From Promethearchaeota archaeon CR_4 (GTDB lineage: Archaea; Asgardarchaeota; Lokiarchaeia; Sigyniarchaeales; CR-4): a stretch of 6,199 nucleotides of DNA. Positions 1 to 5,220 of the stretch are shown one piece after another. The stretch covers positions 1,453 through 7,651 of the forward strand of contig MBAA01000102.1 of assembly GCA_001940655.1 (NCBI GenBank), read 5' to 3'. The stretch's first letter is position 1; each line of letters begins with the position of its first letter. The notes beneath the pieces are model-generated. The model ran no database searches and was not told the DNA's origin. It saw nothing but the letters and a program-made list of their open reading frames with translations. A program made the translations under genes and the position numbers.

Positions 1-1
1 T

Positions 2-316
2 CCGGTCGGCGAGGAGTTTTTCTTCCGGGGAATGATTCACGAAGCGATAAGGGCCCGGTGGAACGAACGAAAAGCAACGGTTGTTAATTCTCTGGCCTTT
101 AGCGGAATCCACATTCTCCATCACGGTCTTCTGCTAAATGAAGGTGGATTTCAGGTCCTCTGGGTCTCAGGTTCGATTTTTTTCCTTCTTATGATGATCC
201 TAAGTTGGATTCTCTCGGAATGTCGGAAACGGACCGAAAGTATCTGGCCTGCGGTCTTTCTCCATCTTGGATTCAATTTAATGATGAATATCACCTTATT
301 TGTCTTTTTGTTATAA
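2..316 (+). CDS. CPBP (Abi/CAAX-type) intramembrane metalloprotease, 3' part only
   Basis: C-terminal 104 residues of a gene whose start lies left of the window; the reading frame is open from base 2, so the internal ATG at 32 is not the start. The three hallmark motifs of the CPBP glutamic/metallo-protease family are visible in order: EExxxR as GEEFFFRG (residues 3-10 of the fragment), FxxxH as FSGIH (33-37), and HxxxN as HLGFN (88-92). They sit in hydrophobic stretches at about 30-41, 52-72 and 81-104, as expected for a protein that cleaves substrates inside the membrane. In eukaryotes relatives process prenylated CAAX proteins; in prokaryotes roles range from bacteriocin immunity to unknown, so the substrate here cannot be named. 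The gene ends in TAA and converges on the membrane-protein gene 64 bases away. Family assignment is firm; role is unknown. Confidence 0.9.
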   Translation, partial: PVGEEFFFRGMIHEAIRARWNERKATVVNSLAFSGIHILHHGLLLNEGGFQVLWVSGSIFFLLMMILSWILSECRKRTESIWPAVFLHLGFNLMMNITLFVFLL

Positions 317-380
317 ATTTCTTGAACGTATTTAATCCAGCATTATGATAACTGGCATCCACAGTTTCGTGTCATCAGCG

Positions 381-1196
381 TTAGCTTGATTTTTTTTCTG
401 TCATTATCGAGGGTGTTTGGATTTTGTCGCTCGTTTGCGTTTTTGGTTTGACACGACTTGCAATTAAAAAAAGGAGACTAACCCCTGCAAAGATAATAGC
501 ATGGATTACGGAGAAGGTATAAATGTCCCCCACGGAAATTTCCAATATGTCAGGATTTATGCCGTAATTCAGAATATAGAATAAAAAATCGCGTTGGGAT
601 AAAAATATCCAGAACCCCGCGCACAAGATCACCGCGAGAAGACTTGGCACTGCTATATGCGAATTTTTACCCAAAAAAGCAGAGATAAATGCTATAATGA
701 AGAATATGCCTCCTACGCCAAGGATTACCAAAGAATTGTTAAAAAAGGTGGCAAATGCCACATTGGAAATGACGAGTGAGGTACCCGCGATTGGGAGGAG
801 GAAATTATAGATCTCATTGAAGAATACGCAAACTAGGCATAGTCCGGCTATGATACAACTAATTTGGGACACTTTTGCATAAATATTTTTAGTTTTTTCC
901 GCAGTTTCCGCTTCTACGTGTTGTGCGAGGAGCACCCGGATTTCTCTCGCCAGCTCGAAATCAGTCTGCTCCTTATTTGAAATCAGGTTTATGGCATTGA
1001 AATCTGCGTATTTTTCTGTGAATTTCTCCCACACTTGCAGGGCTGCATCAATCGTGGCTCTTGAAACCCGTTTCCCTGCCCAAAGAAATAATCTTTTCTC
1101 AGTTCGATTGAAAAATACCGCCATGTCCGTGAGGTACACAGTGTCCGCCTGAACAAAGTTGTCCCCGTCAAAGACGAAGGGCTGATAGAGCGGCAT
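381..1196 (-). CDS. Membrane protein with soluble N-terminal gelsolin-like segment (unrecognised)
   Basis: About 271 residues from the ATG at 1196. A longer reading from a TTG at 1256 would overlap the end of the DUF89 gene, but the ATG is preferred because a TATA-like box sits about 29 bases upstream, suiting a leaderless transcript. The first ~105 residues are soluble. Residues 20-46 (VYLTD, then FF, EKRLFLWAGKRVSR) resemble the core of a gelsolin/villin repeat, where a beta strand ends in a 'LWVGK'-like turn; this is a resemblance by eye, not a domain hit. A charged helical stretch (about 80-110) leads into hydrophobic segments at about 110-127, 131-150, 155-176, 181-200 and 226-247, giving four or five membrane passes. 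The C-terminal tail is Lys/Thr/Ser-rich and likely cytoplasmic. No enzyme motif is seen. It lies 40 bases downstream of DUF89 on the same strand. Function unknown. Confidence 0.75.
   Translation of the reverse strand: MPLYQPFVFDGDNFVQADTVYLTDMAVFFNRTEKRLFLWAGKRVSRATIDAALQVWEKFTEKYADFNAINLISNKEQTDFELAREIRVLLAQHVEAETAEKTKNIYAKVSQISCIIAGLCLVCVFFNEIYNFLLPIAGTSLVISNVAFATFFNNSLVILGVGGIFFIIAFISAFLGKNSHIAVPSLLAVILCAGFWIFLSQRDFLFYILNYGINPDILEISVGDIYTFSVIHAIIFAGVSLLFLIASRVKPKTQTSDKIQTPSIMTEKKSS
390..397 (+). terminator. Possible oligo-T terminator for the CPBP gene
   Basis: A run of eight T on the + strand lies about 75 bases past the CPBP stop codon, inside the last codons of the convergent membrane-protein gene. 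Archaeal RNA polymerase commonly terminates at oligo-T tracts without a hairpin, and no stable hairpin is visible in the 64-base gap. The same bases encode the Lys codons near the C-terminus of the opposing gene, so the tract may be coincidental. Confidence 0.3.
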
Positions 1197-1219
1197 AAGA
1201 TAAGTTGGTACTTCAAGTG

Positions 1220-1230
1220 TAAAAATATAG
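1220..1230 (-). promoter_or_regulatory. Archaeal TATA-like box for the membrane-protein gene
   Basis: On the minus strand this reads CTATATTTTTA and is centred about 29 bases before the ATG at 1196. That matches the usual distance of an archaeal TATA box from the transcription start if the mRNA begins at or within a few bases of the ATG. No convincing Shine-Dalgarno sequence precedes the ATG. The box lies between the DUF89 stop and the ATG, so the gene could be transcribed apart from DUF89. Confidence 0.5.
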
Positions 1231-1236
1231 GCTATT

Positions 1237-2115
1237 TTAGAGGAATTTAGATACAATTAGCGAGCCTACCGGCTTGTTGAAAATCCTTTCCATGACTCGA
1301 CATTTCGCCTTAAGAAGGAAGTAAATATGACCTTTCGTGGGGAGGTTAGATTCGTTAGCGAGGGCTTCAAAATTTCCCTGTCCCTTGAGGAGAATGAGGT
1401 CTGCCTCCCGAAATGCAGTCAAGAATTCCGCAGAACTTTCTTCGAGCAGAACGCCGGGAGACTGGGATCCGCACACGATAGGCACAATTTGGTCCAATCC
1501 GACTTCCTGGGCATCTTCCATTGTGACATCATTGATGATTGGTCCCCCCCGCACGGCAAATATAATTTTCTTGTCAGGGTATTGACGGAGCATCTCTTCA
1601 ATGAAGAGCTTGTCAAACACAATTTCCCCCGAATTGTCCCCTATATATAGAATCCGCCGGGCAGACGTGAGGTCTGAAAATAGTGAAGGAGATTCGTCCT
1701 TGGCTATGCTCGTCTTCGCCATATCCTGCATCTCCTTGTCAATGTTGACAGACGTGTAGGCTGCAAAATCGATGCTATTGCCAATGATCGCGAGTTTGAG
1801 GGCGGTGGCCAAACGATCATTCGATTTCCTTATCAAATCTCGGGCGCGACTTTCAAATTGGAATGCTTGCTCATTCGTCAATTTTTTCAGAGGTGCATAT
1901 GGGTTTGGATTACCCAATTCCTCACCAATGATGCGATACACGCCCTGTCCCACCTTTGGTGCCGGCAATGCAAGCAAATCGTCACGTTGCAGGAAGTTCA
2001 TAACCCGATTCAATGTCTGCTTGATGAAGGTGTCAGTTGCTCTGGGACGAAGCAGGCGAACTGCCTTGAGGACTTGGTTGCACAGGCAGGGCACGCAGTC
2101 GATGTGGAGTTTCAC
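1237..2115 (-). CDS. DUF89 / damage-control phosphatase family protein (archaeal type)
   Basis: 292 residues with a GTG start, full length for stand-alone prokaryotic members. The N-terminus has the cysteine cluster CVPCLCNQ (C7, C10, C12) typical of archaeal members. A GNxIDF motif (112-117) precedes the Rossmann-like core, whose signature GDNSGE (159-164) supplies the metal-binding Asp160/Asn161. It is followed by RGGPIINDVT (189-198) and KGQGNFE (244-250), both part of the conserved active-site region. The family consists of metal-dependent phosphatases, and characterised members hydrolyse phosphate from damaged or surplus sugar-phosphate and cofactor intermediates; the physiological substrate of archaeal members is largely unsettled, so none is assigned. 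The protein should be cytoplasmic. The gene diverges from the M20 peptidase gene over a 76-base gap with a shared AT-rich box. The upstream sequence offers only a weak AGAG ribosome site. Confidence 0.9.
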   Translation of the reverse strand: MKLHIDCVPCLCNQVLKAVRLLRPRATDTFIKQTLNRVMNFLQRDDLLALPAPKVGQGVYRIIGEELGNPNPYAPLKKLTNEQAFQFESRARDLIRKSNDRLATALKLAIIGNSIDFAAYTSVNIDKEMQDMAKTSIAKDESPSLFSDLTSARRILYIGDNSGEIVFDKLFIEEMLRQYPDKKIIFAVRGGPIINDVTMEDAQEVGLDQIVPIVCGSQSPGVLLEESSAEFLTAFREADLILLKGQGNFEALANESNLPTKGHIYFLLKAKCRVMERIFNKPVGSLIVSKFL

Positions 2116-2144
2116 AGTTTCTCTTGTATATGAATTGCCTACCC

Positions 2145-2158
2145 GGTAAAAATTTTCC
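2145..2158. promoter_or_regulatory. Shared AT-rich box in the divergent DUF89 / M20 promoter region
   Basis: GGTAAAAATTTTCC is nearly palindromic, with mismatches at only two symmetric positions. It lies near the middle of the 76-base gap between the divergent GTG (2115) and ATG (2192) starts. Read on either strand it gives an A/T-rich TATA-like core flanked by G/C, centred about 37 bases from the DUF89 start and 40 from the M20 start. That would place both transcript starts 10-14 bases before the start codons. It could be two overlapping TATA boxes or an operator; the sequence cannot distinguish these. Confidence 0.4.
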
Positions 2159-2191
2159 GAGCAAAGCTTCTTATGCGAATTTCAGATTCAT

Positions 2192-3382
2192 ATGGATGAA
2201 AGGACTATCAGATTTATGACCCGCGACATCGTGGCGATGCTCAGAGACCTCGTCTCGTTCGACACCCAAAACCCCCCCGGCAACGAGGAACCCCTCGTCA
2301 AATACTGCAACGATTTTCTAAGCGGTTTGGGATTTGAAACCCAGTTAATCCCCGTTGCCCCGAATCGTGCTAATTTAGTTGCGATGTGGCGTCCATGTAC
2401 AAGCCTCCAAGATGACCAACGACAACTCGTATTTTCTGGGCACGCGGACACTGTTCCAATTGGAGATCCAACTTTATGGCATTCTCCCCCGCTCGAGATA
2501 TCTGAAAGCGATGGTAAATTATACGGGCGGGGTTCGTGTGATATGAAAGGTTCGATCGCGGCATTTCTCGCGGTCGCCCAAAATATCGCCACGGGAACGG
2601 CAAGTATTCCGGGGATCTCCAAGCGGCCCTTTACCATCATATTAACTGCGGATGAGGAGATGGGCTTTCGGGGCATCACCGCTCTCACGCGACAATTTTC
2701 GGTACCCTCCGTTGGGGGTGTAATTATTGGTGAACCTACTCGCAATATTCCTGGGATTGGACACAAGGGCGTGGCGTGGTTTCAAATCACGTTCCACGGG
2801 CAAGCCGCCCACGCGAGTCGCCCGGATTTAGGTAAAAACGCGATATTAATGGCTACCAAGTTCTGCGAGCGACTTATGGCAGACTGGCAAGCATCATGGT
2901 CGCCCCTGGTCCACCCTCTCCTCGGGTCGCCCACGATCAATATTGGGAAGATTACAGGTGGCATTAAAACAAATGTGGTCCCGGAGCGATGTGACGTGTG
3001 GGTGGATTGCCGGATTGTTCCTCCACTCGAGGTCACGGATCTCAATCACCGCTTTGAAGAAATTGCCCGTCAAGTAACTAAAAATGTGACAATAACCCCT
3101 GATTTGGTTCCTAGTTTAGCCTATTCCCTCCCATTGGATCACCCCCTCGTCCAAATCTCGTTGAAAGCGGCACGACGTGAGAGTCCCCAAATTTTTCCTG
3201 CATTCACGGAAGCATCCCATTATTTCCACGCACTCAAATTGCCCGTGGTAATTCTGGGTCCCGGGTCGATAGAGCAATGCCATACTACCGATGAATACGT
3301 GGCACGATCCGAGCTGGAAGCAGCCGTGGGCATTTACGAGCGGTGTCTGAAATATTTTGGAGACCAGATTGCTCAGGCGTGA
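2192..3382 (+). CDS. M20 family metallopeptidase (ArgE/DapE-type deacylase)
   Basis: 396 residues, full length for the family. Two-zinc catalytic motifs are complete: SGHADTVP (82-89; His84 ligand, Asp86), GRGSCDMKG (112-120; Asp117 bridging ligand), TADEEMG (152-158; catalytic Glu155, ligand Glu156), GEPT (180-183; Glu181) and QCHTTDEY (362-369; His364 ligand). The inserted lid/dimerisation domain runs from about 188 to 300 and carries AAHASRP (205-211), whose His207 reaches into the partner active site in relatives. The TEASH...GPGSIEQCH region is characteristic of the acetylornithine deacetylase / succinyl-diaminopimelate desuccinylase branch, which removes an acyl group from an N-acyl amino acid in arginine or lysine synthesis. 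No other biosynthetic gene is nearby, so the exact substrate stays open. The ATG at 2192 was chosen; Met9 (2216) is an alternative start. The protein is cytoplasmic with no signal peptide. Confidence 0.92.
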   Translation: MDERTIRFMTRDIVAMLRDLVSFDTQNPPGNEEPLVKYCNDFLSGLGFETQLIPVAPNRANLVAMWRPCTSLQDDQRQLVFSGHADTVPIGDPTLWHSPPLEISESDGKLYGRGSCDMKGSIAAFLAVAQNIATGTASIPGISKRPFTIILTADEEMGFRGITALTRQFSVPSVGGVIIGEPTRNIPGIGHKGVAWFQITFHGQAAHASRPDLGKNAILMATKFCERLMADWQASWSPLVHPLLGSPTINIGKITGGIKTNVVPERCDVWVDCRIVPPLEVTDLNHRFEEIARQVTKNVTITPDLVPSLAYSLPLDHPLVQISLKAARRESPQIFPAFTEASHYFHALKLPVVILGPGSIEQCHTTDEYVARSELEAAVGIYERCLKYFGDQIAQA

Positions 3383-3437
3383 ACGAAGATTTCCTCGCTT
3401 TAGTACCACTGCTTGAAAGATTTCTCACGGGATTACT

Positions 3438-3443
3438 AAAAAA
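3438..3443 (-). terminator. Possible oligo-T terminator for the repeat-protein gene
   Basis: On the minus strand this is a run of six T about 35 bases past the stop codon at 3477, within the 94-base gap between the convergent M20 and repeat-protein genes. It would fit hairpin-free archaeal termination. The tract is short and there is no other support. Confidence 0.25.
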
Positions 3444-3476
3444 GAGGCAAGAGAAGATTGACATCCTGTCCCATTC

Positions 3477-4574
3477 TTATTGATCGCCAAGAGCTTCCCT
3501 AAAAGGATTTCTCCAGTAGGGCGAGGCCTTCTTTCTTTTGCGCTCTATTTTTTCCCGTACAAACCAATCTGTGTCCGATGCAAGGCGCGCGAGCACTTCC
3601 GGGGGAGTGTTCTTATTAACTGCCACCACCCGCCGCACGTCCAGGACTTCGTCCTCCGCAAGGCGCGCGAGAACCTCCGGGGGAGTGCTCTTATTGACTG
3701 CCACCCCCGACCGCACGCGCCAGTTCTGGTCACCCGCGAGGCGCGCAAGTACCTCTGGGGGCGTTTTCTTGTTCCTTGCCACGTCCTCCCGCACACTCTT
3801 GAGCTCGTTCCCTGCGAGACGCGCGAGGATCTCTGGGGACGTATTATTGTTTCTTGCCATTGCTTCCCGGTTCGCGACTTCTGCTAGATATGTATGCGTT
3901 TCTGGTGGCGTGTTCTTGTGTCCTCCCACCGCCCGCCGCACATCTTCATTCTCATCCCACGCGAGGCGCGCAAGAATCTGGGGAGGTATGTTGCTGTCGC
4001 CTTTCAATAAGTCGGTCAATGCCCCCCTCAGGGTTGCCAAGAGTACTTGTGCCGAGTCTCCTCCTGATAGAATCGCATCATCCAGAATCCACAGGCAGAG
4101 ATCAAGGGTTGCAGCAGGCGCAACACGGGTGAGGGCCTTCAGGATCTGCTGCTGCATGAGGGCGTTGAATCCCACGGGCATGTTCCCTGCTTCGCGCGCG
4201 AGGGTAAACATCACCCCGAGGCCAACCTCGGCGATCCCCGCCACGTAGGAGTTGAGTGCGAAGAAGTGTTCTTCCGGGGCGAGAATTACCGGGTGCGACT
4301 CTGAGGATCGGCCCAGATCGGCGTCCGGCGGGAGCGACTCGAGGGAGCCCGAGTATACCGCCACGTGCACGCAGTCCACGCTCGCCTCCTCGTCCCCCCC
4401 CCTAAACACGATGCGCAATTTGGGAGGTTTCTCAGGTTGGACAGTCACCCGCGCGCCGATCTCGATCCCTGCGGTAAACAAGCGAGGGTCGTTTTGGAGT
4501 GGATACCATTGTTCCCATCGGTACAATTTTGGAGAAACCAATCGCTTATCCTTCCAAATATCGTTAGTGTTCAT
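3477..4574 (-). CDS. Protein with unrecognised N-terminal domain and six C-terminal LRV/HEAT-like repeats
   Basis: 365 residues from an ATG. Residues 1-190 match nothing I recognise: roughly 30-125 look beta-rich (ARVTV, KLRIVF, VHVAVYSG), and 125-190 look helical with a Cys-Leu-rich hydrophobic patch near 157-166. From 194 to 346 there are six tandem units with a 26-residue period and the pattern N-K-x-T-P-P-E-V-L-A-R-L-A-x-D, then V-R and V-A. This resembles the leucine-rich-repeat-variant / HEAT-like alpha solenoid, which usually binds proteins. Unit 2 (220-242) is three residues short and has lost the consensus after the PPE. A basic tail (346-365) closes the protein. There is no signal peptide or membrane segment, so it is probably a cytoplasmic scaffold or binding protein; the partner is unknown. 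It converges with the M20 gene and diverges from the small 4673 gene. A nine-base G tract lies in codons 58-61. Confidence 0.85.
   Translation of the reverse strand: MNTNDIWKDKRLVSPKLYRWEQWYPLQNDPRLFTAGIEIGARVTVQPEKPPKLRIVFRGGDEEASVDCVHVAVYSGSLESLPPDADLGRSSESHPVILAPEEHFFALNSYVAGIAEVGLGVMFTLAREAGNMPVGFNALMQQQILKALTRVAPAATLDLCLWILDDAILSGGDSAQVLLATLRGALTDLLKGDSNIPPQILARLAWDENEDVRRAVGGHKNTPPETHTYLAEVANREAMARNNNTSPEILARLAGNELKSVREDVARNKKTPPEVLARLAGDQNWRVRSGVAVNKSTPPEVLARLAEDEVLDVRRVVAVNKNTPPEVLARLASDTDWFVREKIERKRKKASPYWRNPFREALGDQ
3537..3995 (-). repeat. Six tandem coding repeats, 78-bp period
   Basis: The units run, in gene order, 3995-3918, 3917-3849 (69 bp, shortened by nine bases), 3848-3771, 3770-3693, 3692-3615 and 3614-3537. 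Each encodes one 26-residue LRV/HEAT-like repeat. The units nearest the 3' end of the gene are most alike at the DNA level: the first 42 bases from 3585 and from 3663 differ at only about four positions. This suggests recent duplication there, while unit 2 has decayed. Because the units are in frame and have no unique spacers, this is not a CRISPR array. Confidence 0.9.
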
Positions 4575-4589
4575 TCTATCACATATCTG

Positions 4590-4606
4590 TATTATCTTTT
4601 TTTTCT
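4590..4606 (-). promoter_or_regulatory. TATA-like A-rich box upstream of the repeat-protein gene
   Basis: On the minus strand an A8 run followed by GATAATA begins about 30 bases before the ATG at 4574, preceded by a G-rich GAGGGGAG that could act as a BRE-like element. The A8 core is centred 26-27 bases from the ATG, as expected for leaderless archaeal transcription. No Shine-Dalgarno sequence lies just before the ATG. Confidence 0.35.
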
Positions 4607-4661
4607 CCCCTCTCTTGGTGATGAAACATTTATTTCAGCCTTAGTCTTTTTTATCATTCAG

Positions 4662-4667
4662 GCGGTG
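4662..4667 (+). promoter_or_regulatory. Ribosome binding site that sets the TTG start at 4673
   Basis: AGGCGGTG (4660-4667) differs by one base from the ideal AGGAGGTG complement of the 16S rRNA 3' end and ends five bases before the TTG at 4673. This supports the otherwise unusual start. It contrasts with the neighbouring genes, which mostly lack such a site. Confidence 0.55.
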
Positions 4668-4672
4668 CAACC

Positions 4673-5086
4673 TTGAATTCCTTCCCACAATATCTCCTCA
4701 GGCGTCTTATTCCTCCTGACGCGGTTCGTCTTGTGGGGGGGAAGATTGAAGTGACGGTCATCAACGTTTTAATGCCGGTTACGATCGAACATTTCCCGGA
4801 CGAGGATTTCGCGCGATATGTGGATATTGTGGTCGATGGCGTTCCTCTGCAGGGCGAACAAAAGCGAGATTTTTCGTATCAATTAGAGGCGCACTTTGAA
4901 AATAATGTCATCAATGTCACGAGAGCGAAGGAACACGATGGTCTGGTTATTCCTCTTGGCGGGGTGGTAAAATTAATTGCTCCGAATATATGGCATTGGA
5001 ACGTGGGCGAAACCCACACCATCTACGTGCGAATATATGACGATCCACCCATAGAGGTTACCGTTGAGTGCAAGGTCTCTCAATAA
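4673..5086 (+). CDS. Small beta-rich protein of unknown function
   Basis: 137 residues from a TTG start backed by a near-consensus ribosome binding site; no in-frame ATG lies in a sensible place upstream. I do not recognise it. After a short Arg-containing N-terminus, the sequence alternates hydrophobic and polar residues in several strand-like stretches: KIEVTVINVLMPVTI (about 25-39), YVDIVVDGVPLQ (49-60), SYQLEAHF, VVKLIAP, HTIYVRIYD (112-120) and IEVTVECKV (125-133). A single-domain beta sandwich is the likely fold. The VDGVPL and GETHTIYV turns faintly recall small beta-sandwich subunits such as the DUF6379 / C-glycoside deglycosidase beta-subunit group, but this is a guess by eye. No signal peptide, membrane segment or metal motif is evident. 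The gene diverges from the repeat-protein gene (98-base gap) and lies 134 bases ahead of mutS on the same strand. A G7 tract lies in codons 21-23. Confidence 0.7.
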   Translation: MNSFPQYLLRRLIPPDAVRLVGGKIEVTVINVLMPVTIEHFPDEDFARYVDIVVDGVPLQGEQKRDFSYQLEAHFENNVINVTRAKEHDGLVIPLGGVVKLIAPNIWHWNVGETHTIYVRIYDDPPIEVTVECKVSQ

Positions 5087-5106
5087 ATCACACTTAGAAT
5101 GTGGCA

Positions 5107-5120
5107 TCGATCTTAATCGA
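5107..5120. repeat. Small inverted repeat upstream of mutS
   Basis: TCGAT, a four-base spacer CTTA, then ATCGA: perfect five-base arms. This could be part of an operator region but is short enough to arise by chance. Confidence 0.25.
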
Positions 5121-5132
5121 ACATCCCTGAGA

Positions 5133-5154
5133 AATTATTTGCCTGTAAATAATT
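5133..5154. repeat. Perfect 8-base inverted repeat in the mutS leader region
   Basis: AATTATTT, a six-base spacer GCCTGT, then AAATAATT. The arms are perfectly complementary and the site lies about 67-88 bases before the proposed mutS start and 47 bases past the preceding stop. The spacing would suit a dimeric DNA-binding regulator, and the A/T arms could also act as a promoter element or a weak RNA hairpin. No T tract follows, so it is not a typical terminator. Confidence 0.45.
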
Positions 5155-5188
5155 GCGAATTCTAAAAGTAGTGCCTTCGCTATTTTGT

Positions 5189-5210
5189 GCATATTAGAGG
5201 CCTCTCGGAG
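5189..5210 (+). promoter_or_regulatory. Candidate TATA box, palindrome and GGAG site before mutS
   Basis: GCATATTAG (5189-5197) is centred about 28 bases before the TTG at 5221, a fitting archaeal TATA position. It runs into the ten-base palindrome AGAGGCCTCT (5196-5205). GGAG at 5207-5210 leaves ten bases to the TTG at 5221, acceptable for a Shine-Dalgarno site. The TATA and GGAG readings imply different transcript starts, so at most one of them is probably used. Confidence 0.3.
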
Positions 5211-5220
5211 TTAAGACCTT

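Noticed and set aside
339..357. CCAG...CTGG hairpin after the CPBP gene as a terminator
   Set aside because: Only four bases pair, with mismatches directly inside, and no T tract follows at once.
1327..1650. + strand open frame of 107 codons inside DUF89
   Set aside because: It lies wholly within the strongly supported DUF89 gene on the other strand and shows no recognisable protein features.
2188..2766. Minus-strand open frame of 192 codons opposite the M20 gene
   Set aside because: It is antisense to an M20 gene with all catalytic motifs intact; the translation is Pro/Ser/Arg-rich with no domain.
3537..3995. Possible CRISPR array
   Set aside because: The repeat unit is 78 bp and coding, there are no unique spacers between conserved short repeats, and no cas gene is present.
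3538..4248. Long + strand open frame opposite the repeat-protein gene
   Set aside because: It is the antisense shadow of the in-frame 78-bp repeats: a repeat unit free of stops in an antisense frame stays free along the array. The product is Arg/Ser/Thr-rich low complexity with no start signal.
5196..5205. AGAGGCCTCT alone as an operator
   Set aside because: A ten-base perfect palindrome is expected several times by chance in a window this long; it was kept only as part of the leader observation.
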